Counted from the stretch's first letter, positions 33,420-42,626 are shown. The stretch is DNA of 64,000 nucleotides from Amorphoplanes digitatis (GCF_014205335.1 NZ_JACHNH010000001.1:8426501-8490500); one strand, 5' to 3'. Program-made: numbers and translations. Notes: generated from the sequence alone by a model not told the origin.

Positions 33420-34163
33420 CTATCCGCCCGCAGGGGCGAGGACCTCGTCGCCGATCGCCGCGATCTCGTCGGCACCCGCCGAGACCGCCGCCGCGTAGTG
33501 CCGCAGCCAGGACCGCACGCCGTCCGGGGTACCCGTGGCGTACGCGCCCGCCGAGCCGACGTACTCGGGCTCGCGGGCCAGGTGGCCGGCCTCGACGCCG
33601 ACGAGGCCGCGCGGGTCGAAGCCGCGCCCGATGAGCGTCAGCCGCGCGGCCGCCCGCGCGACGACCCCGGAGGGGCCAGCGAACGGCCTCAGGGTGATCA
33701 GTTCGGCGTGCACGATCGCGGCGAGCAGCATCGGAGGGGTCCGATCGTTTCCGGCCACGAGCCCGGCCAGCGCGTCGATGCGGTCCGCACCGCTCTGCAG
33801 CCGCCCGAGCGCGTCGTCGGGCACCACGCCGTTGGCCGCGAGCATGTGCAGCCGGGCGAGGACCTGGCGCGGCGCGCGGGGCCAGAGGTCCACCAGCCCG
33901 CCGAGCCCCTCGGCGACCCGCAGGGCGCCCTGGAGCACGGGATCGGTGACCGTTCCGGCGCGTACCTCCTCCAGGTCGTACCGGTGGTCCTCGAGGGCCG
34001 CGCTGGCGACGGAGGCGCGCAGGCTGACCTCGGCGGCGACCTGGCCGCCCTTGCGGCGCAGCGAGCGATGCCGCAGCGCGGCGTCGACGCGTTCCCGGGC
34101 GGCGGTGAAGGCGGGCTCGACGTCGGCGAGCGCGAGCAGCGGGGCGAGCGGATCCGGAGTCAC
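33420..34163 (-). CDS. Fic-fold protein with degenerate active site (Rv3662c-like)
   Basis: This 247-aa mainly helical protein begins at GTG 34163. The stretch IVHAELITLRPFAGPSGVVARAAARL (about residues 150-175) aligns with the Fic core H-P-F-x-D/E-G-N-G-R, but reads RPFAGPSGVVAR: catalytic His is Arg and GNGR is PSGV. AMP-transfer by the normal mechanism is therefore unlikely. Homologues sit beside the HAD gene near acs in other actinobacteria and are often misnamed oxidoreductase. Function unknown. Confidence 0.65.
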   Translation of the reverse strand: MTPDPLAPLLALADVEPAFTAARERVDAALRHRSLRRKGGQVAAEVSLRASVASAALEDHRYDLEEVRAGTVTDPVLQGALRVAEGLGGLVDLWPRAPRQVLARLHMLAANGVVPDDALGRLQSGADRIDALAGLVAGNDRTPPMLLAAIVHAELITLRPFAGPSGVVARAAARLTLIGRGFDPRGLVGVEAGHLAREPEYVGSAGAYATGTPDGVRSWLRHYAAAVSAGADEIAAIGDEVLAPAGG

Positions 34164-34390
34164 GGGGCAACGGTAGCCGGAAAAAGACCCGAAACACGGG
34201 ATGCGCGAAGCGGCTCAGAAGTGGCAAGATTCGCGCAGTATCGATCATGTCGTGCCCGATTGGCGCGCACCGAGTGCCGCTCGGCGCGGCCAGAAGACGC
34301 TATCTCGCCGGGTACCCCCGGCAGAACTAGTGTTCACACAAGCCCTCATGAGCGAGCGAATCATCAATAACAGGGAAGCGGAGCCCCGGC

Positions 34391-36376
34391 ATGAGTGAGA
34401 CGTTGGAGAACCTGTACTCGGAGACGCGGACGTTCCCGCCACCGGCCGGCCTCGCCGCGAGCGCCAACGTCAAGGCGGAGGCGTACGACGAGGCCGCCGA
34501 GGACCGACTGGCGTTCTGGGAGAAGCAGGCCGAGCGCCTCGACTGGGCCGAGCGGTGGGACCAGGTGCTCGACTGGTCCAACGCGCCGTTCGCCAAGTGG
34601 TTCGTCGGCGGCAAGCTCAACATCGCGTACAACTGCGTGGACCGCCACGTCGAGGCCGGCAACGGCGACAAGGTCGCGATCCACTGGGAGGGCGAGCCCG
34701 GCGACAGCCGCACGATCACCTACGCGGACCTGCTCAAGAGCGTGTCCCAGGCGGCGAACACGCTCACCGAGCTCGGCGTGACCGCCGGCGACCGGGTCGC
34801 GATCTACCTGCCGATGATCCCGGAGGCCGCGGTCGCGATGCTGGCCTGCGCCCGGATCGGCGCGCTGCACAGCGTCGTCTTCGGCGGCTTCTCCGTCGAC
34901 GCGCTCGCCACCCGGATCCAGGACGCCGACGCCAAGCTGGTCATCACGGCCGACGGCGGCTACCGGCGCGGCAAGCCGTCCGCGCTCAAGCCGACCGTCG
35001 ACGAGGCCGTCGCGCAGTGCCCGAGCATCGAGCACGTGCTTGTCGTACGCCGTACCGGTGAGGAGGTGACCTGGGGCGAGAAGGACCTGTGGTGGCACGA
35101 GACGGTCGAGCGGGCGGACGACCGGCATGAGGCGCAGGCCTTCGACGCCGAGCACCCGCTCTTCATCCTCTACACCTCGGGCACGACCGGTAAGCCCAAG
35201 GGCATCCTGCACACCACCGGCGGCTACCTGACCCAGGCGTCGTACACGTTCAACGCGGTCTTCGACATCAAGCCGGAGAGCGACGTCTACTGGTGCACCG
35301 CGGACATCGGCTGGGTCACCGGGCACTCCTACATCGTCTACGGCCCGCTCTCCAACGGCGCCAGCCAGGTCATGTACGAGGGGACACCGGACACGCCGCA
35401 CAAGGGCCGGTTCTGGGAGATCGTCGACAAGTACCGGGTGAGCATCCTCTACACCGCGCCGACCCTCATCCGGACCATGATGAAGTGGGGCGACGACATC
35501 CCGGCCAAGCACGACCTGTCGTCGCTGCGCCTGCTCGGCAGCGTCGGCGAGCCGATCAACCCCGAGGCCTGGATGTGGTACCGCGAGCACGTCGGCCGCG
35601 ACAACTGCCCCATCGTGGACACCTGGTGGCAGACCGAGACCGGCGCCATGATGATCTCGCCGCTGCCCGGCGTCACGGCGTCTAAGCCCGGCTCGGCGAT
35701 GACCCCGCTGCCGGGCATCTCCGCGGACGTGGTCAACGACGAGGCGGAGTCGGTGCCGAACGGCGGCGGCGGGTTCCTGGTGCTGCGCGACCCGTGGCCG
35801 TCGATGCTGCGCACGATCTGGGGTGACGACAAGCGCTTCATCGACACGTACTGGTCGCGCTTCGGCAAGGGCGCCGGCGTGGGCGACGAGTGGGTCTACT
35901 TCGCCGGCGACGGCGCCAAGAAGGACGACGACGGCGCGCTCTGGCTGCTCGGCCGGGTCGACGACGTCATGCTGATCTCGGGCCACAACATCTCCACCAC
36001 CGAGGTGGAGTCGGCGCTGGTCTCGCACCCGTCGGTGGCCGAGGCGGCCGTGGTCGGCGCGACCGACCCGACGACGGGCCAGGCGATCGTGGCGTTCACC
36101 ATTCCGCGCGGCAATGTGGACACTTCCGGCGACCAGGGCGAGCAACTCATTCAGGACCTGCGCAACCACGTGGCCAAGAAGCTGGGCCCGATCGCCAAGC
36201 CGCGTCAGATCATGCTGGTGGCCGAGCTGCCCAAGACCCGGTCCGGAAAGATCATGCGGCGCCTGCTGAAGGACGTGGCCGAGCACCGTTCGCTCGGCGA
36301 CGTCACGACGCTCCAGGACTCCGCCGTGATGGACCTGATCTCCTCCGGCATGCAGGGGAGCAAGTCCGAAGACTGA
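34391..36376 (+). CDS. acs: Acetyl-CoA synthetase (AMP-forming)
   Basis: This 661-aa full-length ANL-family ligase makes acetyl-CoA from acetate, ATP and CoA through acetyl-AMP. Motifs: YTSGTTGKPKG (P-loop, about residues 260-270), DTWWQTETGA (acetyl-binding Trp and core 5), YFAGDGAKKDDDG, GRVDDVMLISGHNIST (hinge), and the C-terminal PKTRSGKIMRR, whose second Lys is the acetylation-controlled catalytic residue. GGAAGCGG precedes the ATG. It is probably monocistronic, ending in a clear terminator. The same neighbourhood position is held by acs (Rv3667) in M. tuberculosis. Confidence 0.97.
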   Translation: MSETLENLYSETRTFPPPAGLAASANVKAEAYDEAAEDRLAFWEKQAERLDWAERWDQVLDWSNAPFAKWFVGGKLNIAYNCVDRHVEAGNGDKVAIHWEGEPGDSRTITYADLLKSVSQAANTLTELGVTAGDRVAIYLPMIPEAAVAMLACARIGALHSVVFGGFSVDALATRIQDADAKLVITADGGYRRGKPSALKPTVDEAVAQCPSIEHVLVVRRTGEEVTWGEKDLWWHETVERADDRHEAQAFDAEHPLFILYTSGTTGKPKGILHTTGGYLTQASYTFNAVFDIKPESDVYWCTADIGWVTGHSYIVYGPLSNGASQVMYEGTPDTPHKGRFWEIVDKYRVSILYTAPTLIRTMMKWGDDIPAKHDLSSLRLLGSVGEPINPEAWMWYREHVGRDNCPIVDTWWQTETGAMMISPLPGVTASKPGSAMTPLPGISADVVNDEAESVPNGGGGFLVLRDPWPSMLRTIWGDDKRFIDTYWSRFGKGAGVGDEWVYFAGDGAKKDDDGALWLLGRVDDVMLISGHNISTTEVESALVSHPSVAEAAVVGATDPTTGQAIVAFTIPRGNVDTSGDQGEQLIQDLRNHVAKKLGPIAKPRQIMLVAELPKTRSGKIMRRLLKDVAEHRSLGDVTTLQDSAVMDLISSGMQGSKSED

Positions 36377-36391
36377 GACAACCATCTATTG

Positions 36392-36429
36392 ACGGCGGCA
36401 GACCTGCGATCGTAGGGGTCTGCCGCCGT
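36392..36429 (+). terminator. acs terminator
   Basis: A perfect 13-bp stem (ACGGCGGCAGACC at 36392-36404 with 36417-36429), a 12-nt loop, and TTTCAA after it. Confidence 0.85.
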
Positions 36430-36541
36430 TTCAAGGCTACGGCCCAATTTCTGGCCATTTGCCGGTGCTTGCAATATGGAAAAACCATAACGGGTCTCTA
36501 TCGTCCATCAATGTCGCCAACCCCTTCCTACGCATCGGTGC

Positions 36542-36634
36542 GTTTGCATACGTTCACGTGAGCTCCGAATCCGGGGCCGAAATACCGCCGTCCGCTGCAC
36601 CCAGCGTGCGGTCACGTCAACGGAGGTACACGTA
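36542..36634 (+). promoter_or_regulatory. Conserved leader of M6 protease gene 1
   Basis: The 93 bases before the start closely match those before the second protease (39554-39646). Shared blocks are GTTTGCATAC, TTCACGTGAGC (with a CACGTG palindrome at 36555-36560), GGGGCCG, ACCGCCGT, CCGCTGCAC and GGTCACGTCAACGGAGGTA (ribosome-binding site). The common sequence probably includes the promoter and 5' untranslated region. Confidence 0.6.
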
Positions 36635-39016
36635 GTGCGCAAGGTGGTCGCAGGACTGCTGGGCGCCGCGATGGTCACCAGTGTCGGGGTCTTGCTCCCC
36701 GCCGGTGCCAACGCCGCCCCGCCGGTCGATCCCGCCCCAGCCGCCGCCAAGGCCAACTCGGCGCCGGTCGACGATCTGCCCAACCCGCTGGAGGACAAGC
36801 GCCGCTCGCTGCGCGACGCCGCGGTCGCCGACGTTGTCAGCGGCAAGGCCAAAGCGGTGACGAAGAACGGCAGCACGGTCGTCAAGGTCGGGCGCACCCA
36901 GGGCTCCGGCGCGACGAACCGGTCCGTGCCCAAGGCGGGCAAGGACCAGTACGTCGAGGTCGCCCGCGAGCGGACCGACCGGATCTTCGTGATCCTCGCC
37001 GAGTTCGGCAACGACCGGCACCCGAGCTACCCCGATGTGGATAGCAACCCCGCGATCCCCGGACCGACCACCTTCGAGGGGCCGCTGCACAACAAGATCC
37101 CGGCGCCGAACCGCGCGGTCGACAACTCGACCGTCTGGCGCTCGGACTACTCGCCCGCCTTCTACCGCCAGCAGTACTTCGGCGAGGGCGCCGGCGTCGA
37201 GTCGGTAAAGACCTACTTCGAGAGCCAGTCGTCCGGCCGCTACTCGGTCGACGGCGAGGTCACCGACTGGGTCAAGGTCAACTACAACGAGGCGCGTTAC
37301 GGCCGCGACCTCTGCGGCAGCAACGTCTGCAGCAACACCTGGGCGCTGGTGCGTGACGCCGCGAACAAGTGGGTCGCCGACCAGCAGGCCGCGGGCCGCA
37401 GCGACGCCGACATCGCCGCCGACATGAAGTCGTTCGACCAGTACGACCGCTACGACTTCGACGGCGACGGCAACTTCAACGAGTCCGACGGCTACATCGA
37501 CCACTTCCAGATCGTGCACGGCGGCGGCGACGCGGCCGACGGTGACCCGCAGCAGGGCGAGGACGCCATCTGGAGCCACCGCTGGTACGCCTACGGCACC
37601 GACCAGGGTCGCACCGGCCCGAGCGGCAACCTGCTCGGCGGCACCCAGATCGGCAACACCGGCATCTGGATCGGCGACTACACCATCCAGCCGGAGAACG
37701 GCGGCCTGAGCGTCTTCGTGCACGAGTACACGCACGACCTCGGCCTGCCGGACGACTACGACACCTCCGGTGGCGGCGACAACAACAACGAGCACTGGAC
37801 GCTGATGGCGCAGAGCCGGCTCAGCGCCAAGGACGACCAGGGCATCGGCACCCGTCCGGGCGACCTCGGTGCCTGGAACAAGCTCCAGCTCGGCTGGTTC
37901 GACTACGAGACCGTCGTGGCGGGTCAGTCCAAGACGCTGAACCTCGGGCCGCAGGAGTACAACACCGCCAAGCCTCAGGGCGCGGTCGTGGTGCTGCCCG
38001 ACAAGGAGGTCACGACCGACCTCGGCGCGCCCTACGCGGGTGCGGGGCAGTTCTTCTCCGGCAACGCGGATGACCTGAACAACTCGCTGAGCAAGAGCAT
38101 CGACCTGACCGGCAAGACCACCTCGGCGGTCACGCTCAAGGGCCGTTACGACATCGAGGCCGACTACGACTACCTGTACTTCGAGGCCTCGGAGGACAAC
38201 GGCGCGACCTGGACCCGGCTGAACGGCACCATCAACGGCGCCGCTTTCCCGACGGACGCCAGCAACACCCCCGCGCTGACCGGCAGCACCGGCGGCGCCT
38301 GGGCCGACATCGCGGTTCCGCTGAACGCGTACGCGGGCAAGAAGATCACCTTCCGCCTGCACTACCTGACGGACGGTGGCGTCTCCGAGGGCGGCTTCTT
38401 CGGTGACGACATCACCGTCACCGCGGACGGCGCGACCGTGTCGACCGACGGCGCCGAGGGGACCACCACCTGGACGCTGAGCGGGTTCACGATCGTCGGT
38501 GCCAGCTCGACCAAGCTGTTCGACAACTTCTACATCGCGGGCCACCGCAGCTACGTCTCGTACGACAAGTACCTGAAGACGGGCCCGTACTTCTTCGGCT
38601 ACCAGCCGGCGAAGCCCGACTACGTCGACCACTACGCGTACCAGGAGGGTCTGCTGATCTCCTACTGGGACACCTCGCAGGTCGACAACAACACGAACGT
38701 CCACCCGGGCTCGGGTCGCAACCTGATCATCGACAGCCGGCCGGCGCCGTTCTACAACCTCGAGGGCCTGCCGTGGCGCGCCCGCATCCAGGTGTACGAC
38801 GCGCCGTTCAGCCTGAAGAAGGCCGACTCGTTCACGCTGCACATCAACGGCAAGGCCAGCTACATCCGTGGCCAGGCCGCGCAGCCGCTGTTCGACGACA
38901 CCAAGAAGTACTTCTACTCCGAGCTGCCGAACCAGGGCGTCCTGCTCCCGGCCGTCGGCGTGAAGGTCAAGGTTGTCGACGTGAACGGCACCTCCATCAA
39001 GGTCAAGATCAGCTGA
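36635..39016 (+). CDS. Secreted M6-family metalloprotease (immune inhibitor A type), copy 1
   Basis: This 793-aa protein starts at GTG 36635. It has a signal peptide ending near ANA/A (residue 27), then a propeptide-like region (VDDLPNPLEDKRRSLRDA). The catalytic zinc motif is HEYTHDLGLPDDYDT (His 363, Glu 364, His 367). An Asp-rich DFDGDGNFNESDGYIDHF loop may bind calcium. The C-terminal half has MAM/jelly-roll-like beta domains. Family role: extracellular Zn protease degrading host or matrix proteins. The second copy is strongly similar along its whole length. A terminator-like hairpin lies between it and the lipoprotein gene downstream. Confidence 0.92.
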   Translation: MRKVVAGLLGAAMVTSVGVLLPAGANAAPPVDPAPAAAKANSAPVDDLPNPLEDKRRSLRDAAVADVVSGKAKAVTKNGSTVVKVGRTQGSGATNRSVPKAGKDQYVEVARERTDRIFVILAEFGNDRHPSYPDVDSNPAIPGPTTFEGPLHNKIPAPNRAVDNSTVWRSDYSPAFYRQQYFGEGAGVESVKTYFESQSSGRYSVDGEVTDWVKVNYNEARYGRDLCGSNVCSNTWALVRDAANKWVADQQAAGRSDADIAADMKSFDQYDRYDFDGDGNFNESDGYIDHFQIVHGGGDAADGDPQQGEDAIWSHRWYAYGTDQGRTGPSGNLLGGTQIGNTGIWIGDYTIQPENGGLSVFVHEYTHDLGLPDDYDTSGGGDNNNEHWTLMAQSRLSAKDDQGIGTRPGDLGAWNKLQLGWFDYETVVAGQSKTLNLGPQEYNTAKPQGAVVVLPDKEVTTDLGAPYAGAGQFFSGNADDLNNSLSKSIDLTGKTTSAVTLKGRYDIEADYDYLYFEASEDNGATWTRLNGTINGAAFPTDASNTPALTGSTGGAWADIAVPLNAYAGKKITFRLHYLTDGGVSEGGFFGDDITVTADGATVSTDGAEGTTTWTLSGFTIVGASSTKLFDNFYIAGHRSYVSYDKYLKTGPYFFGYQPAKPDYVDHYAYQEGLLISYWDTSQVDNNTNVHPGSGRNLIIDSRPAPFYNLEGLPWRARIQVYDAPFSLKKADSFTLHINGKASYIRGQAAQPLFDDTKKYFYSELPNQGVLLPAVGVKVKVVDVNGTSIKVKIS

Positions 39017-39034
39017 TCCATCGGTAACACCGAG

Positions 39035-39065
39035 CGGCGCCCGGGGAGTCTCTCCCCGGGCGCCG
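39035..39065 (+). terminator. Terminator after protease 1
   Basis: A perfect 13-bp stem (CGGCGCCCGGGGA at 39035-39047 with 39053-39065) and a 5-nt loop, followed by TCTCATTT. Confidence 0.8.
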
Positions 39066-39114
39066 TCTCATTTCGGAACCATCCGCTCCCGGGTGACGTC
39101 GGAGGGTAATGGCC

Positions 39115-39474
39115 ATGAACCGCGCCCCGATCGCCGTGCTGTTGATGACGACACTCCTCGCCGGCTGCTACCAACCGGGCGAAACCGGTCAGGCTCCGCT
39201 GCCCACGCAGCCGCGGCCGACCGCGCCGCCGAGCGAACCGACGGACGCGTTCCAGCAGAACGATCTGATCGTCGGAACGGTCAACCGCGGCGGTTCCGGA
39301 CCCTGCTACGGCCTGATCACGGACGACGGCAAGCAATTCGCCCTCTACGAGAATCGGGGGCGCGAATTGGTCAAGGGCACCCGGATCCAGGTACGGGCCG
39401 AGCCGTCGCTGCTGCGCATCGACTGTGGAACGGGCGACCTCTACCAGGTGACAGCCCTGGACGTGCTCGACTGA
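39115..39474 (+). CDS. Small two-Cys lipoprotein, copy 1
   Basis: This is a 119-aa protein. The ATG at 39115 is eight bases after GGAGGG; the ATG at 39109 is too close to it. The lipobox LLAGC puts the lipidated Cys near residue 20. A Pro/Thr-rich linker of about 25 residues follows, then a compact domain of about 70 residues: GTVNRGGSGPCYGLITDDG, FALYENRG, LVKGTRIQVRAEPSLLRIDC. The two domain cysteines (GPCYG and RIDCG) are kept in the copy at 42138 and may form a disulfide. No known domain was recognised. The pairing with the protease suggests a partner role. Confidence 0.8.
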   Translation: MNRAPIAVLLMTTLLAGCYQPGETGQAPLPTQPRPTAPPSEPTDAFQQNDLIVGTVNRGGSGPCYGLITDDGKQFALYENRGRELVKGTRIQVRAEPSLLRIDCGTGDLYQVTALDVLD

Positions 39475-39553
39475 CCCGTTTGTCCATCGACACAGAGTCA
39501 CATCGCGTAAAGATCTACTTTCAATTGCGACAAGCACTTCCATAGATCGGAGT

Positions 39554-39646
39554 GTTTGCATACCTTCACGTGAGCCCCGAATCGTCGGGGCCGTTTACCG
39601 CCGTTCCGCTGCACACAGCGATCGGTCACGTCAACGGAGGTACGTA
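39554..39646 (+). promoter_or_regulatory. Conserved leader of M6 protease gene 2
   Basis: Matches 36542-36634 in sequence and in distance to the start codon (93 bases from GTTTGCATAC to GTG in both). CACGTG is at 39567-39572. Divergence begins immediately upstream of the GTTTGCATAC block. Confidence 0.6.
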
Positions 39647-42031
39647 GTGCGCAAAGTAGTCGTGGGACTACTCGGCGCCGCGATGGTCACCAGCGTCGGG
39701 ATCATGCTCCCGGCTGCGGCGACCGCGGCGCCCCCGGTGGATCCGGCTCCGGCGAAGGCCAGCAAGAAGGCCCCGGTCGACGACCTCCCGAACCCGTTCG
39801 AGGACAAGCGCCGTGAGCTGCGCCAGGAGGCCGTCAACGGCATCCTCAAGGGCACCGTCAAGACGCAGAAGCGCGGCGGCAGCACCATTGCGAAGATCGG
39901 CAAGACCCACGGTGGCGGCGAGACCCACCGTCGCGTCGGCCGCGGTGGTCAGGACCAGTACGTCGAGCTCGGCCGCGAGCAGACCGACCGGCTCTTCGTG
40001 ATCCTCGCCGAGTTCGGCAACGACCGGCACCCGAACTACCCGGACGTCGACAGCGACCCGCTCACCGCGGGCCCGACGACGTTCGAGGGGCCGCTGCACA
40101 ACAAGATCCCGGCGCCGGACCGCACCAAGGACAACAGCACGGTGTGGCAGGCCAACTACAACCGGGACCACTTCCAGAAGCTCTACTTCGGTGAGGGCAA
40201 GGGCGCCGAGTCGCTCAAGACCTACTACGAGACCCAGTCGTCCGGGCGCTACAGCGTCGACGGCGAGGTCACCGACTGGGTCAAGGTCAACTACAACGAG
40301 GCCCGTTACGGTCGCGACTGCGACATCAACGGCCTCTGCACCGACACCAACACGTGGGCGCTCGTCACCGACGCCGCCAACAAGTGGGTCGCGGACCAGA
40401 AGGCCGCCGGGCGCACCGACGCCCAGATCAAGGCCGACGTGGCGAGCTTCGACGTCTGGGACCGTTACGACTTCGACGGCGACGGCGACTTCAACGAGGC
40501 CGACGGCTACATCGACCACTTCCAGATCGTCCACGCCGGCGGCGACCAGTCCGACGGCGACCCGCAGCAGGGCGAGGACGCCATCTGGGCGCACCGCTGG
40601 TACGCGTACAACACCTCGGCCGGCATCACCGGCCCGGTCACCAACAAGGCCGGCGGCACCCAGATCGGCAACACCGGCATCTGGATCGGTGACTACACCG
40701 TCCAGCCCGAGAACGGCGGCCTGAGCGTCTTCGCTCACGAGTACGGCCACGACCTCGGTCTGCCGGACGACTACGACACCTCCGGTGGCGCGAACAACAA
40801 CAGCGAGTTCTGGACCCTGATGGCGCAGAGCCGGCTCTCCGGCGCCGGCGAGGCCCTCGGCACCCGCCCGGGCGACATCGGCGCCTGGAACAAGCTGCAG
40901 CTCGGCTGGCTCGACTACGAGACCGTCGTCGCGGGTCAGAAGAAGACCCTCGAGCTCGGCCCGCAGGAGTACAACAGCAAGAAGGCGCAGGCCGCGGTCG
41001 TGGTCCTGCCCGACAAGGAGGTCACCACCGACCTCGGCGCGCCGTTCGCCGGCGACAGCCAGTACTTCTCGGGCAACGACGACAACCTCAACACCACGCT
41101 GACCAAGTCGGTCGACCTGACCGGGGCCACCTCCGCGTCGCTCGACCTCAAGGGCCGCTACAGCATCGAAGAGGGTTACGACTACCTCTACTTCGAGGCC
41201 TCCACCGACGGCACCAACTGGACCGCGCTCGACGGCACGGTCGACGGTGCCCCGCTCGGCGTCGACGGCGCGGTTCCGCCGCGTCCGGCTCTCGGCGGCG
41301 ACAGCGGTGGCGCGTGGAAGAACATCAGCATCCCGCTGAACGCGTACGCCGGTAAGACCGTGCAGGTCCGCCTGCACTACATCACCGACGGCGGCCTGTC
41401 CGCGGGCGGCTTCTTCGGCGACGACCTGGCCGTCACGGTCAACGGGACCGCGGGCGCCGTCGACGGTGCCGAGGGCACCCCGACCTGGACCGCTGCCGGC
41501 TTCAGCGTCGAGGGTTCCGCGATCACCGCCGAGTACGACAACTTCTACATCGCGGGCAACCGCACCTACACCTCGTACGACAAGTACCTGAAGACGGGCC
41601 CGTACAACTTCGGCTGGGCTACCACCAAGCCGGACTGGGTCGAGCACTTCTCGTACCAGCAGGGTCTGCTGATCTCGTACAACGACACGTCGGTTGCTGA
41701 CAACAACGTCAACCAGCACCCCGGCTCCGGTCGTAACCTGATCATCGACAGCCACCCGGCGCCGTCCTACAACCTCGACGGCGCACCGTGGCGCTCGCGG
41801 ATCCAGCTCTACGACGCGCCGTTCGGCACGACGAAGGCGGACTCGTTCACGCTGCACCTCAACGGCAAGGCCAGCTACATCCGCGGCCAGGCCGGGCAGT
41901 CGACGTTCGACGACACCAAGAAGTACTTCTACGACGAGATCCCGTGGGCCGGCGTCAAGCTGCCGGCCGTCGGCGTCAAGATCAAGGTCGTGGAGCAGAA
42001 GGGCACGTCCCTGAAGGTCAAGTTCTCCTGA
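39647..42031 (+). CDS. Secreted M6-family metalloprotease (immune inhibitor A type), copy 2
   Basis: This 794-aa protein starts at GTG 39647 with the same signal-peptide opening as copy 1 (RKVVVGLLGAAMVTSVG). The zinc motif is HEYGHDLGLPDDYDT (His 364, His 368); Gly replaces the Thr of copy 1 inside the motif, without loss of ligands. The acidic DFDGDGDFNEADGYIDHF loop and C-terminal beta domains are conserved. It differs in the propeptide linker and in surface loops (for example CDINGLCTDTNTW in place of CGSNVCSNTW). Probably arose by tandem duplication with its lipoprotein. Confidence 0.92.
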   Translation: MRKVVVGLLGAAMVTSVGIMLPAAATAAPPVDPAPAKASKKAPVDDLPNPFEDKRRELRQEAVNGILKGTVKTQKRGGSTIAKIGKTHGGGETHRRVGRGGQDQYVELGREQTDRLFVILAEFGNDRHPNYPDVDSDPLTAGPTTFEGPLHNKIPAPDRTKDNSTVWQANYNRDHFQKLYFGEGKGAESLKTYYETQSSGRYSVDGEVTDWVKVNYNEARYGRDCDINGLCTDTNTWALVTDAANKWVADQKAAGRTDAQIKADVASFDVWDRYDFDGDGDFNEADGYIDHFQIVHAGGDQSDGDPQQGEDAIWAHRWYAYNTSAGITGPVTNKAGGTQIGNTGIWIGDYTVQPENGGLSVFAHEYGHDLGLPDDYDTSGGANNNSEFWTLMAQSRLSGAGEALGTRPGDIGAWNKLQLGWLDYETVVAGQKKTLELGPQEYNSKKAQAAVVVLPDKEVTTDLGAPFAGDSQYFSGNDDNLNTTLTKSVDLTGATSASLDLKGRYSIEEGYDYLYFEASTDGTNWTALDGTVDGAPLGVDGAVPPRPALGGDSGGAWKNISIPLNAYAGKTVQVRLHYITDGGLSAGGFFGDDLAVTVNGTAGAVDGAEGTPTWTAAGFSVEGSAITAEYDNFYIAGNRTYTSYDKYLKTGPYNFGWATTKPDWVEHFSYQQGLLISYNDTSVADNNVNQHPGSGRNLIIDSHPAPSYNLDGAPWRSRIQLYDAPFGTTKADSFTLHLNGKASYIRGQAGQSTFDDTKKYFYDEIPWAGVKLPAVGVKIKVVEQKGTSLKVKFS

Positions 42032-42046
42032 CCGACCCGCACCACA

Positions 42047-42080
42047 GCGACGCCCGGGCGCCTCGGCGCCCGGGCGTCGC
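42047..42080 (+). terminator. Terminator after protease 2
   Basis: A perfect 15-bp stem (42047-42061 with 42066-42080) and loop CTCG, followed by CCCCTTT. Confidence 0.85.
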
Positions 42081-42137
42081 CCCTTTCCGGCGGGAACCCA
42101 CGGCGGAAGAACCGGGTCTCACTCACGGAGGTGCATC

Positions 42138-42608
42138 ATGATCACTTTTTCCCGTACGGCCACAGCGACGCTCCTGGTCCTGGGGCTACTCACGGGCTGC
42201 TCCGGGCCGACCGTGACCCAGGGCAACTCCGTGCCAGTCCCGCCCAGCGGCGCCACCCCGACAGCCTCGAGCACGGCCAGGAGCCCGGTCGCTCCCGACG
42301 GCTCAGAGCCCACCGGAAGCTCGGTGCCCACCGGGGCACCACCGTCCCGGCCCGCCGGGATACCCAAGACCCCGACGGACATCGTCCACACCGCCGGCTG
42401 GACCGAGGGCACCATCACCCGCGGCGGCACCGGACCCTGCTACGGCATGGTCACCTTCGACGGCGTCGCATACGCGATGTACTCGGACACCGGGATCAAA
42501 CTGGCCAAAGGTGATCACATTCGGGCCCGGCTCGCCCCCGCGAAACTGCGCATCGACTGTGGCGAAGGCATCCCGGTAAGCGTGGGTGCCATCCAGCATT
42601 TCCCCTAG
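42138..42608 (+). CDS. Small two-Cys lipoprotein, copy 2
   Basis: This 156-aa protein follows CGGAGGTGC. The lipobox is LLTGC (Cys about residue 21). A Pro/Ser/Thr-rich linker of about 60 residues, twice that of copy 1, leads to the same C-terminal domain: GTITRGGTGPCYGMVTFDG, YAMYSDTG, LAKGDHIRARLAPAKLRIDC. The shared pattern is G-T-(V/I)-x-R-G-G-x-G-P-C-Y-G, about 30 residues, then L-R-I-D-C-G. It lies just downstream of protease 2 and 18 bases before the hydrolase gene. Confidence 0.82.
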   Translation: MITFSRTATATLLVLGLLTGCSGPTVTQGNSVPVPPSGATPTASSTARSPVAPDGSEPTGSSVPTGAPPSRPAGIPKTPTDIVHTAGWTEGTITRGGTGPCYGMVTFDGVAYAMYSDTGIKLAKGDHIRARLAPAKLRIDCGEGIPVSVGAIQHFP

Positions 42609-42626
42609 GCCCGTACCCTGTTTCGC

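Noticed and set aside
32686..34248. A 520-codon minus-strand frame spanning the PH-domain and Fic-like genes
   Set aside because: Almost entirely Arg/Ala/Gly/Pro, crosses two well-supported genes in another frame, and has no domain.
36617..41857. Long minus-strand open frames opposite both M6 protease genes
   Set aside because: Antisense shadows of high-GC coding DNA; Val/Arg/Asp-rich low-complexity translations, no start signals, and the sense strand encodes clear proteases.
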